From Pratylenchus scribneri (Eukaryota; Nematoda; Chromadorea; Rhabditida; Pratylenchidae), in assembly GCA_030063045.1 (NCBI GenBank), contig JAQSEB010000004.1:2294001-2358000 (forward strand): a stretch of 64,000 bases of DNA, written 5' to 3'. A model generated the notes under the pieces. That model had not been told where the DNA came from. It saw nothing but the letters and a program-made list of their open reading frames with translations, and did no database searches. Both the position numbers and the translations under genes were made by a program. Shown here in pieces: positions 1 to 13,772 of the stretch (positions are counted from its first letter, which is position 1; every line of letters starts with the position of its first letter).

Positions 1-1284
1 GTGGTTTTGGCTAAAGGCAGAATAAGAGAGGATAAATTCTTGAAAAGGGTAAAAATGAAGAAAATAGCCAAAGAATGAATGGTTGAAGCCGAATTCGGTC
101 CCCTTTTCATAGGGGCCCTGTCCTCCTCGCAGCCCCTCTTCGGGTCCATTGGCCAAAATCGCGGTCGATTTGGCCATGGCCAAAATTCCTTATGACATCG
201 CGCCCTCTTTTTTGAATGGATTTTGGCCAATGCCAGCGGCCAAGGGGCCTTGGAATAGAAGATGGGTTTGGGAGGGGATTGGGCCCTGGGATTTGGGGGA
301 TTGCGCAGCCAAATTCGGGGGAATTGAAGGGAGATAAGAAGGGAGGGCAGCCGTTGATTGGGCTGGGCCAAAGGCTGGCCAAAATGGAGGAGAATAGAAA
401 GGGGAGGGGGCCAAAAGCCCGAGCAAAGCACACGCCAAAAAAAGCCAGCTAAAAACGCATTCAGTTTTCAGTCAGTGCACCTCAGAATTAAAACACAAAA
501 TGCCGAGTTTGTCTGCTTTGATTTGGGCCAAGGGATTGGGCCAAAAAATGAAGGGGTTTGGAAATGCGCAAAATACTTCCAAAAATTGATGAAGAAATGC
601 ACTTTTTATTAGAATAATGCCGAAATTAATTGTAGACGCGGAACTATTTTAATGTTGTTGACATTGGCTTTGGAAAATTCGAATTTATTTGAAAAGTATA
701 AAATGTAAAAAAATCGAATTAATAAAAAATCTGCTCAAAAATGTATAAAATTTTAAAAAAAAATGCCGAAAAGAGGCAACTCTTTGATCTTCTTGCAATG
801 CCTTATAAATTAAAAATATGAAACTTTTAAAGCTGAATGTCGGCGCAAAATGACCGAATTTTTAAATAATCCGCAAAAAAAATCTCAAAAAATAATAGCA
901 AAATAATAGAAAAACTTATATTGTGATATTCTTGACATTATCATTATCACAATGAATTTACTTTAAAGTTAAAATTTTTAGAAAAAACGTAATCCTTTTT
1001 ATCAAACCAGATATCCCTATAAGAAAGTATTAAAAAATTTCAATTTACTTAAAAATCCATTTATGCCATAAATATTTCATTTTCATTGAATTTTACTAAG
1101 AGTTTTCTGGCTAATTCAATTGCATTAGACTTTTTGAAAATATTGTTCCCCTTCCAAATCAAATTCAGCTCAATGGCTGGCCATTGTCCCTGCGCAAATT
1201 CACATGCACTGGCTTTTGGCCAGCCAGCAAAGCAAAATTTGCTTAGCTTTGAGAGAAGCCGATATCATCAATTTTCCCTCTTTT
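1..1284. other. Gene-free stretch, GC-richer block then AT-rich DNA
   Basis: Positions 90-440 are clearly richer in G and C than the rest of the window and are full of the word TTGGCCAA and its variants, with many purine or pyrimidine runs. Open frames there occur on both strands at once and encode low-complexity Pro/Gly/Trp-rich strings, which I read as a composition effect. The remainder to 1284 is AT-rich. I see no exon with recognisable protein similarity, no tRNA and no clear transposon ends. Confidence 0.5.
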
Positions 1285-1810
1285 GATCAGATTGGCGGCC
1301 GCCTTTTTCGGTGAGAATTAATGGAAAAAGGCGGCAAATTCCATGGCCAGCGTTTGGCCAAATCTTCAAAATGTGGATCCCCCGTGAATTTATTTTGGCC
1401 CAATTTGAGGGATCGACCGAATATTCCTACCTTCTGGATTGAGTAAAACACAATTCCATCCAGCAGCATCTATTCCCCATTTTTCAAATCTTTCCCCAAA
1501 CCCAACATTTGAAAAGATGATATTTTCAAGGCAAAATCCACCTCCTTTTTGGTCAGATTGGCTGCTGCCTTTTTTCGAGCGAATCAAAAAAGGAGGCCAA
1601 ATTCTATTGCCAACCCTGGGCCCAATCTTCAAAATTTGGATGGGCATGGAATCCTTGAATTGATTTTGGCCAAATCCCATTCAATTCTCCTTTCTGGGAT
1701 TGAGTAAAACACAAATCCATCCAGCAGCTTCAATTCTCCATTTTTCCAACCTTCTAATAGGAGGGGTTATTCAATGCAAAAAAGGGCATTTCCAAGGCAA
1801 AATCCCAAGC
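1285..1810. repeat. Two-copy tandem repeat, about 265 bp
   Basis: A block starting with CAGATTGGC near 1288 recurs near 1553. Both copies contain, in the same order, a GGCCAAATT segment, CCAATCTTCAAAAT or a close variant, GGATTGAGTAAAACACAA, and ATCCATCCAGCAGC. The copies differ by many substitutions, so the duplication is old. No coding potential beyond accidental open frames was seen. Confidence 0.7.
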
Positions 1811-2039
1811 GGTCCGCACATTTTTATTAATGTATGACAGTTGTATATCACTTGATTTCAAACAATAGCTAATATCAAAAATCATTTTATACAAAATTCG
1901 AATTTTGAATTTTAATAATTTCATTATTGCGACTAAATTTTTTAAATGATTTATTTGCAGATTTTTAAATCATAAAAATTTGTCATTTTTATTTTTTAAG
2001 TTCAATTTTGTTCCACTCAAGTTATATTTGTGTTTCATT

Positions 2040-2565
2040 CCGGTAAAATTAGTTTTTTCTAGAAAGAATTGTGTTTCATTATCTTTTGATTAGTCTTTTC
2101 CGGAAAGAAATGTGTTTTATTCCGGTTAGTCTTTTCCAGAAATATTTGTGTTTCATTCCTTTTCGATTAGTCTTTTCCGGAAAGAAATGTGTTTCATTCC
2201 TTTTCGATTAGTCTTTTCCGGAAAGAAATGTGTTTTATTCCTTTTCGATTAGTCTTTTCCGGAAAGAAATGTGTTTCATTCCTTTTTGATTAGTCTTTTC
2301 CGGAAAGAAATGTGTTTCATTCCTTTTTGATTAGTCTTTTCCGGAAAGAAATATGTTTCATTCCTTTTCGATTAGTCTTTTCCGGAAAGAAATGTGTTTC
2401 ATTCCTTTTTGATTAGTCTTTTCCGGAAAGAAATGTGTTTCATTCCTTTTCGATTAGTCTTTTCCGGAAAGAAATGTGTTTCATTCCTTTTTGATTAGTC
2501 TTTTCCGGAAATATTTGTGTTTTCCGGAATGATTCTTGCTTTCCGGAAAGATTTGTGATTCATTC
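2040..2565. repeat. 41-bp minisatellite with TTTCCGGAAA core
   Basis: About a dozen tandem copies of a 41-bp unit built from GTGTTTCATTCC, a T-rich spacer with CGATTAG, and TCTTTTCCGGAAAGAAAT. Inner copies differ by one or two bases; copies at both edges are more divergent. The unit is closely related, in the opposite orientation, to the array at 53.79-54.66 kb. Confidence 0.93.
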
Positions 2566-5520
2566 CAATTAGATTGTACGGGAAGGTTAATTTCATTCCA
2601 GATAGATTTTTATTTTAATGAAATATTTTTTAAACAAAAATCATGAATTTATTTTTAAATCAATCCCGCTTGATAAATTTAAAAATGGGAAAGTTCAGAA
2701 AGGGGAAGGAAACGATGTAAACTTCTTAAAAATGCTAGCAATAATTGGATGAATTTGAGGGCGGCATTACCACCTTTTATAGGCACAAAATATCTAAAAT
2801 GGGTTGTTATGCCGTGGGTAAATGCCACCATTTGTGCTCACAGATGGTGTCAAAAAGTCCAAATTCTATTCAAAAGAAAACAATGGGGGCCAATATTAAA
2901 AAATTTTTTATTGGGGGCAAAACACATAGAGCAGAGGGCACAAATTTGTGGGAACATAAAATTAAATTAAAGAGTTAATTTTGATGGCACAAAACTTATT
3001 TGGGGAAGACCAATTTTGTGGGAAAATTCATTGAAGAGCCTGCCTTGGAATTTGGTGTCGACCTTCGGCCTATACATACATTATTCTCCTATTCTCCTAT
3101 TTTAATTTGAAAAGCTGATCAAAACACTCAAAAATGATTGTTTTTGTGAGACCTTGGTCAAACTACCCAGTCAACATGTTTATTCTCGACGGGGCTAAAA
3201 TATTCTTTGGCCAATTTTCTTCTTGAAAACAACATCCAAAAATGGGATTGACATGGATTTTGTACACGGACATTGTTTTTTGTGATTTAGGCCTAAAAAA
3301 ATAGAATGGAATTATTGTAATATAGAAAAAATTCTCAAAGAATTTGATTTCAGTCAATTAATTTTTTATTTCTAAAAAAATTCCCACAAAAAATTGGATG
3401 AATTATTTTAACATTTAAATTCCATGAATTAATTTTAGGCCAAAGAATTAGGCCAAAGGCCAATTTTGATGATTTTGTGATGGGAAATTTAATATGAAAT
3501 AAATTTAAAATATAATTTGAAGTTTTAACTAAAATTTTTATCATTCGGAATAATTCACTGATTAACAATATTTAAATTTAGAAAATTTGCTAGAATATTA
3601 TAGCCCCGGTTGAGTTGAATTGATTTGGGAAGGAATTAATGGATTTGATTGGAAATTGCCAAAAGATATCACCAAAAAGTAGCAAAATATGCAAAAATTG
3701 GACAGCTTTCATTTTTTATTTTCAAAATTTTGATAAATTAAATTTTATCAAACATTTTTATTAACAAAATGCCCTTCGGAAAAGGATTAATCCAATGAGA
3801 TAAAGGATTTAAAAATTGGTTAAAATTTTGCTGATTTATTTGTAAATGTGTGAAATTCATGTAGCCATTTTTGTGGTTTTATTATAATTTTCATTCAAGT
3901 TCGAAACTCCTAAATTTGCCAAAAATTTAATTTTTTTTTCCATTTTTTTCTTCAAATTCTCATTAAAATGTGCCGATAATTTGTATTTAATTTTTTGTGC
4001 ATGGTTTTTGATATCAAATGCTATTTTTGATGTAAAAATTACAGCAATTTTTTGTAAAGTTAAAGTTGAAAAAAAAGCTAAAAATTTTCAGTTACCAAAA
4101 ATATGTTCAAAACACAGATATTTCCATCCATATTAAATATATAATCAAACTACTTTCCTTCACAAAAGAATTTCGGGCAATCTATTCTCAATCATACAAA
4201 CTTTTTTTTTGCATTTTTGGGAGCTTCATTTTGTTTCCCATTCTTGGGGTGTTTTGTTTGAAGATAGCTCGAGTCCTTGGGAATATTTTTTTAAGGGTTT
4301 AATTAAAAGTGCAAAAGGTTGGAAAGCACATTTTCGAGGAGGAACGGAATTACTTTTATTTTTTCATAGGTCGCCGGTAGTCGCCTCTAAGGTAGGTTTA
4401 ACTTATTAAAGAAATATTTAAATGGCCAAAACAAAAAATATAAAATAATTTAATTATTAAATTTAACAGAGTAGAATTACCTACAAAATTTGATAAAATT
4501 AATTTATTAAAAATTTTTAGATTAAATTAAAATATTTAAAGGAAGATAATCATTTTTGAAATATATTTGGACAAATTTTTTTATTAATTTTCTTTTTAAA
4601 ATATATTTATAAAATTAAATTTCATCTTATTTGATTAAGAATTTTCTGCTTTATAAAATTTTAATTGAATTATTTTATTTAAAATTTAGAAATTTTTTAG
4701 AATAATATATTTAAATATTTTTATCTTGTGCATTAGGGAGGAGGGTAATTAATAATTTTTTCCTATACCGAAAAACTCACATTACAAATTGTTTTTTTTT
4801 TTTTGTCTTTTTCAACAAATTAATTTGTATGTATTTGCCCTCTAAAATTTGTCTCAATTCTAATTAAAATGGCCATATAAAAGAATAGTGAATTCATGAG
4901 AAATTTTTTGAAGAAAATTTGTACTCAATGCGTGTGAGAATTTTTTTTGAATGGGATATGATAATTGGAATTAATATGTAGTGTCCAGAGTACAAGGGAA
5001 AAAATGTTGCCTTTTACTTTTTAATATTCAGAATTAATTTTTAGTTTTGATTAATAAAAGGACAAATAAATATGAAAGTATTATGGCGTACTTTTAATGA
5101 CTGTCTGGGGCCGTTCTTTTTGATCATAACACCAAAAAAAATAGATTACCAATTTGCTTTAAAATTTCTCTAAATTAGCTTTTCTAATTAATTGAAAATT
5201 GTAAAAAATAAATTAAATAACTTTTCTTCAAAAATTTAGGGTTTATTAATTACACTCAAAGAGGTGTAATTTTTTAATGTTGAATTTCAAAAAAAAAAAT
5301 ATAGAAATGTTAAATTTATAGAGGACACTGTGGGATTTTGAATTATATCTCTTTCAAAAATTTAATAATTTCCGATTGAATTATGGATAAATGAAATGAA
5401 TGGTCAATATTGTAATCAGTATTATTTAAATATTTCCTACATTTCTGAATGACCTAAATCTTGTAATTTTTTATTTTGCTCCCTATAATGAATGAAAACA
5501 AAATGGAAATGCCTAATTTT
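2566..5520. other. AT-rich intergenic DNA, no gene seen
   Basis: This stretch is dominated by A/T runs with scattered short open frames on both strands. I found no splice-linked exons, no protein motif and no RNA gene. Slightly GC-richer islands (for example 2740-3060 and 4200-4390) contain no recognisable family. Confidence 0.5.
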
Positions 5521-6523
5521 TTAATATGCCATTCAATGTTTTTGTTTTTCTAATTTTTCTTGTTTTTTCCCCGCCCATTTCCTTTCCATTTCTACTTTTA
5601 TTCTTCTAATGGATTACCGTATATTTAAGGGAACACAAATTGCTTCAATGTTAAAATTATTCAAAAAAAACGGAAATAATAATTATTATTTCTTGTTAAG
5701 GTATTTTACAGGTGAAAAAGAAATTTGTGAATTATTTGAATTAATTCACAAATAATTGCTTCTCCATTAAAGTCCATTTTTGCCTCAGTCATTGGCACTG
5801 GCATCGAACAAAACACAAATTTTCTTTCGGATCACTTGCTCTTTTTTCAATGTTTTTGTTTTTCTAATTTTTTCTTGTTTTTTCCCCGCCCATTTCCTTT
5901 CCATTTCTACTTTATACCCTTTAACTTTCATACTCAAATTGGTTTACCGTATATTTAAGGGAACATAAAAAATGTCAAATTATTCTAAGAATAGAAAAAT
6001 AATTTTTTAATACGTATTTTTTACCAGAAGAAAATTAATGAGTTATTTAAATTATTAGTTCGCCCATTAAAGTCCATTTTTGCCTCCGTCATTAGCACTG
6101 GCATCGAACAAAACACAAATTTTCTTTCGGTTCACTTGCTCTTTTTTTCAATGTTTTTGTTTGTCAATTTTTTCTTGTTTTTTCCCCGCCCATTTCCTTT
6201 CCATTTCTACTTTATGACCTTTAATTTTCATACTCAAATTGGTTTACCGTATATCCAAGGGAAAATAAAAAATGTCAAATTATTCTAAGAATAGAAAAAT
6301 AATTTTTTTATACGTATTTTTTTTACCAGATGAAAATTAATGAGTTATTTAAATTATTAGTTCACCCATTAAAGTCCATTTTTTGCCTCCGTCATTGGCA
6401 TCGCCGAACAAAACACAAACTTTCTTTATGCTTCAGTTGCCCTTCCAATATTTTTGTTTTCGTTTTTTCTTGTTTTTTTCCTGCTGCCCATTTCCTTTAC
6501 ATTTCTATTTTATGCCCTTCAAT

Positions 6524-6844
6524 CAGGGCAGGGGTCAGGGCTGCCAGATGGTTTTTCAGTTTGGGGGGCATTTCGTGAAAAAAGGGGGGCATTTGGGGGC
6601 ATTTTCAGTAAAAAAGGGGTCATTTTGGGGGGCAGTTTTAAAAAAGTGCTAAAAATGCAAAAATTTTTGCCAATAATGGCAGCGCAGCGAAAAATTAGAC
6701 CAAAAAAATAATAAAAAAGAGAAAAAAGACAAAATTTTAAAAAGGGGGCATTTGGGGGGCAACTCGGCTCGGGAGGCAAAAAAGGGGGCAAAATCTCAAA
6801 AAGGGGGCAAATGCCCCACGTGAGGGGATGTTCTGGCGGCCCTG
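6524..6844. mobile_element. Non-autonomous hAT-type element (MITE), 321 bp
   Basis: The left end reads CAGGGCAGGGGT followed by CAGGGCTGCCAGA. The right end, read inward on the other strand, is CAGGGCCGCCAGA. The flanks are CCTTCAAT (6516-6523) and CCTTCTAT (6845-6852), an 8-bp target-site duplication with one mismatch. CAGGG ends and 8-bp duplications are typical of hAT transposons. The interior is repeated GGGGGCA tracts with no transposase frame. It interrupts one copy of the 300-bp tandem repeat, which confirms the boundaries. Confidence 0.78.
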
Positions 6845-7116
6845 CCTTCTATGTTAGTCCATGATTTGGATTACCGTATATTTAAGGGAACACAAATTGC
6901 TCCGAGGTCAAAATTTAAAAAAAAAACGGAATTAATAATAAATTTTTTGTTAGCTTTATTTTTTTGACGATGCATAAATTTGTGAATTATTTAAATTTTA
7001 GTCAACCAACTAAAGTCCATTTTTGCCTCCGTCATTGGCATCAAACAAAAACACAAATTTTCTTTCGGTTCACTTGCTCTTTTCAATGTTTTTTTTTGTT
7101 TTTTATTGTTTTTTCC

Positions 7117-7664
7117 GGTTCTGCGACATTTGCGGCGTGGATTTTTGCGGCGCGACAGTTGCGGCGTGGATTTTTGCGGCGCGACAGTTGCGGCGCGACT
7201 TTTGCGGCGCCGACACTTGCGGCTCCGTCATTTGCGGCTCCGACATTTGCGGCGCCGACAAATGCGGCGCAATAAATTTGCGGCGTTCCCGATTTTAATA
7301 AAATGAATGAATAATATAATTTTCAATAGCTTAAATAGTTTAACATTGATTAATTTACGTTTTAAACCGGTTTTAAGGGTTTTCTAAGACGTTAAATCCA
7401 AAAATATCATTTGTTTTTAAGTTCAATAGGAATAAATTGATGAAATTTTTGGTTGGAAATGAAATCTTAAACGCTGTTTTAAGCGAAATTCGCCAACTAA
7501 AATCAGAGAGCAGCAAATTTTATAGCGCCGCAATTGTTAATGCCGCATTTGTCGGCGCCGCAAATGTCGGAGCCGCAAATGACGGAGCCGCAAGTGTCGG
7601 CGCCGCAAAAGTCGCGCCGCAACTGTCGCGCCGCAAAAATTCACGCCGCAAATGTCGGTGTACC
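7117..7664. mobile_element. Non-autonomous DNA transposon with long inverted repeats and 9-bp target duplication
   Basis: The element is flanked by exact copies of GTTTTTTCC (7108-7116 and 7665-7673). Its arms, about 7117-7275 and 7530-7664, are inverted repeats that match almost base for base. Each arm is itself made of short GC-rich subrepeats such as TTTGCGGCGCCGAC. Outer termini are GGTTCTGCGACATTTGCGG (left) and GGTACACCGACATTTGCGG (right, read inward). The 250-bp centre is AT-rich and non-coding. A 9-bp duplication and long, internally repeated termini fit a Mutator-like MITE; that class is inferred. The insertion splits a copy of the 300-bp tandem repeat. Confidence 0.8.
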
Positions 7665-7930
7665 GTTTTTTCCCGCCTATTTCCTTTTCATTTCTACTAC
7701 TTTATGCCCTTCATTTGGATTACCGTATATTTAGCGGAACACAAATTGTCCCTAGGCCCAAAATCATTCAAATAATGGAAAATAATGGAATTTTTTGTTA
7801 CACATTGTTTTTTCGTCGATGTGGAAATTTATACATTTTTTGAACTATTAATTCATATATTAAAGTCCATTTTTGCCTCCGTCATTGGCATCTTCGAACA
7901 AAACACAAATTTTCTTTCCACTCATTTGCC

Positions 7931-8200
7931 ATTTCATTGTTGATGTTTGAGTGACCCTGAGAATTTTATGTTCATCCTCATTGCACTCAACAAAATTGTT
8001 TGTTGGCCCTTTTCAAACTGGCAGAGCAATATATAGGGAAAAACAGTAGGAAAGTAAAATTCTATCTTTTGTGTTTGCCGCCTCCGCGAACCGCGAACAT
8101 TGCTCCACCTTTTTTTGTGCTCAAAATAAACAATAATTATAGCCATAAGCACACAAAAGATCACACAATTATAACCTCTATTATTTTTCAATTAAATTTC
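7931..8200. other. Intergenic, one weak minus-strand open frame
   Basis: A minus-strand frame of about 85 codons here begins at TTG and includes a hydrophobic stretch followed by a basic segment. It could be an exon of an unrecognised gene, but no splice partner or family motif was found, so it is not called as a gene. Confidence 0.3.
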
Positions 8201-8355
8201 AGAGAATTTATTTTGGTTCCACAATGAGAATATTTTTAATTTTTTGTTCAACATTTTTGTGTTTTGTTGCCTTTCCCCTTTTATGGGGACAAAGAGTGTG
8301 TGGATCATTTTTGAGGGAATGGACACAGCACAGTATTTTGCTCATTTATGCTTAA
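8201..8355 (+). CDS. Candidate small secreted peptide, possible insulin-like B-chain start
   Basis: A strong acceptor-like sequence (TTAAATTTCAG, ending at 8202) precedes an ATG at 8224. The 43-codon frame ending at 8355 starts with a convincing signal peptide (about 22 residues, ending near Trp-Gly) followed by QRVCGSFLREW. The CGxxL pattern recalls the start of insulin B chains, which are numerous in nematodes. Against this, the second B-chain cysteine is absent and I found no exon carrying an A chain with its paired cysteines; a possible donor (GTATTTTG near 8330) would leave the gene unfinished. Treat as an uncertain single-exon peptide or first exon. Confidence 0.25.
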
Positions 8356-10500
8356 TAGAGATTTTGTTTATTGTCCATTTTGTGGTAAAAACACAACATC
8401 GTCAGTATTTGCATTTTTGTTAAAAAAAAACAGTGAACGACGACGTCATGATCAATCAACCAGAAAATTGGGTCAATCTTTTTTTTTTTGTTAATGGAAT
8501 ATGAATGGCACGGATGTGATAAAAAAGAAATATAATATGACATTATACTTTTGTGAAGAGGAAGTCCAAATGTTTTGATGCTTATTAAAAATGACCTTAT
8601 TATTTTTTATTTATGAAAAAATTCATAAATAAATTTGCAAATGATATTGAAAATATTACGTAGTAGAAATGTTCTCGCATCCAAAAAATAATGATTTCTA
8701 AAGAATGAAAATTGTCACAAGAAAATATTAGAGAAATTTTGACAATTTTAATTTTTAATTTGACAGCTTAAAAACAAGAAAATTCGATGAAAAAAAAGCG
8801 GAATTGAATGAGAAGCCTTGGAATCGGTAAAATCATTTGTCCACAATCAGATTTTCTTAAAAATTATTCATTTTTAAAATCAATTTATTTTTCTTGTACT
8901 TTGAACTTTCAAGTTTCAATCAATGATTGCCATAAAAATATTTTTAATTGCACTAGTTCATTGGGCAATATTTCCAACTAAAAATTAACACAAATATTTA
9001 TTATTTCATCCGAATGTCAAAGTATGTTTTTCCATTGCTAAATGCTAACTATAATTGGCCAGCGGCACGTGGTAAAGGGTACGATTTTGGTTGGCACTTT
9101 TACAATACAATAAAATTCTCATTCTCATCAAAGATGCTTTTCATACAATTCAAAAATATTTTGTGACTCATTTTTTTGTTCATTTCGTCGATTATTTGTT
9201 TTGCATTTTCGAGAGATTTCATGAAAAAAGAGGGGGAAAAGATGTTTTGAATTTGAAATAAATTAACACTGAAATAACAAATTTCGATAGAGTTTAAAAA
9301 TAAATTTTCTTAAAAGAAGTAAAATCTCTTTGATTTTTGAACTTTGAAGGAAAGAAATTATAAATATATTTTGTAAAATTGCTTCAAAAAATGATATGAT
9401 GAAATATATTTATAAAAAATTTAAAATTTGTTTCATGAATTTTAAATTTTTTTTATTAATTTTTTCATCTTATTAAAATATTTTTTATTATTTATTAAGT
9501 CAATTTTATGCATTGTATTTATGAGAAATATATGAATTAAAATATATCGTATATTTTCGCAACATATATTTATTAAAGAAGGTTGATTTATAACAAATTA
9601 TGGAAATCAATGAACAAATTATTGGAAAATTTGATATTAAAATTGATTATAAAAACTTTTTAAGAATTCATTTGAAACCAAATGTTAATTGTCAAATGAA
9701 TTTGGAATTAATTTTCACCCATTTTTAATATTTTTTAATAAAATGTATTCCCATTATTTTACAATAATGGAGGTAATTTTGCCACCAAACAATCTCGGTT
9801 TCTAGTCTTCGTATAGGCTCGAGAGTAGGCTCATTCGACGCGTTTTGGTTGATTTACTATAAGAAATATCAATTGCAGACCGGTATACCCTAAACAGTAA
9901 TTTTACTGGCACCAATTATTTCCCTTTATTTCCAATTTTTCTTTCTGATTCTTCCATGCCAATCATTTTTGCTGTTTGAAGGCTATCTAATAACTCATGA
10001 TATGGGAAGATGCGTATGTTCATTTGTTTTTGTCGATGGAGTGGAAAATGGGTTGATGAAGACCATAATTTAGACAAAATTTTATTAATTTATTTAAATT
10101 GAAAAGTTAAATATATTCAATTTATTGAATTACTTTTGACTGATTTTATCTCATTACTTTTTTTTATACTTCACTCACAAAAATTTTCCTTTTTTATTCT
10201 TTGATTTCGAGAGAATTTATAAAAAAAATGAGTGGAAAAATGAAAAGAAATGACCGCGCATGCCTCAGAAAAATCGAAATAATTTTTAAGAATTTTTAAT
10301 TCAATTTTATTTATATTATTGACGGCGATGCTTGGACTTCAATGAGCCGCTGGTTAATATTTGACGTAGAAAAAATAAATTCAAAAAATTCCAAAAAATA
10401 TCTCAATTTCGCCGGCGGAAATGCGCAACCATAGAAAAAGAAAATGTAAAAAATGTAAATTGGCAAAAAAATTAAGTGAAGGGAAAAAAGCGAAGAAAGA
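8356..10500. other. AT-rich intergenic DNA, no gene seen
   Basis: No exon, tRNA or transposon end was recognised. The only notable segment is 9786-9890, which resembles a segment near 44.66 kb (listed separately). Confidence 0.45.
9786..9890. repeat. Dispersed element copy A
   Basis: This segment contains GGTTTCTAGTCTTCGTA, GCTCGAGAGTAGGCTCATTC and GACGCG, followed about 40 bases later by TATCAATTGCAG. The same blocks in the same order and spacing occur at 44655-44765. It is not a recognisable tRNA, and no conserved protein frame is obvious. Confidence 0.55.
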
Positions 10501-10522
10501 AATAGAGAAAATGGGAATGTTG

Positions 10523-10528
10523 TTTATT
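10523..10528 (-). terminator. Polyadenylation signal of the innexin gene
   Basis: AATAAA on the minus strand about 76 bases past the innexin stop codon, in a suitable position for 3'-end formation. Confidence 0.5.
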
Positions 10529-10603
10529 CTAAGTAAAATTTAAAATTCATCTAATGATTTGATGATATTTTTCCTCATTCGTTGCTTCTTTTGTGCCATT
10601 CCT

Positions 10604-13688
<3,085 letters not shown>

Positions 13689-13772
13689 CTAAATTTTAAG
13701 AAAATTCATTTTTTAATTTTCACTCAAAAATGAAATTTGTATTTTTATGCTTTTAAATTTGAAAGAAAAATG

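Larger units (their letters stand above)
5520..7930. repeat. Tandem repeat of about 300 bp, six full or partial copies
   Basis: Copies begin with TTAAAGTCCATTTTTGCCTC at about 5768, 6067, 6369, 7011 and 7859, and run through a pyrimidine-rich middle to TTACCGTATATTTAAGGGAA (near 5613, 5942, 6241, 6871 and 7720 with small changes). The first copy, near 5540-5640, is partial. Clean spacing between the second and third and between the third and fourth copies is about 300 bp. The later copies are spread out because transposons at 6524-6844 and 7117-7664 inserted into them. Confidence 0.85.

Noticed and set aside
107..612. Overlapping open frames on both strands in the first 600 bases
   Set aside because: All are low-complexity and occur in several frames at once because the DNA is GC-richer and repetitive; no family similarity or splice structure.
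7023..7734. Frames encoding CGA/AAP-type repeats
   Set aside because: They lie in the GC-rich inverted arms of the transposon at 7117-7664.
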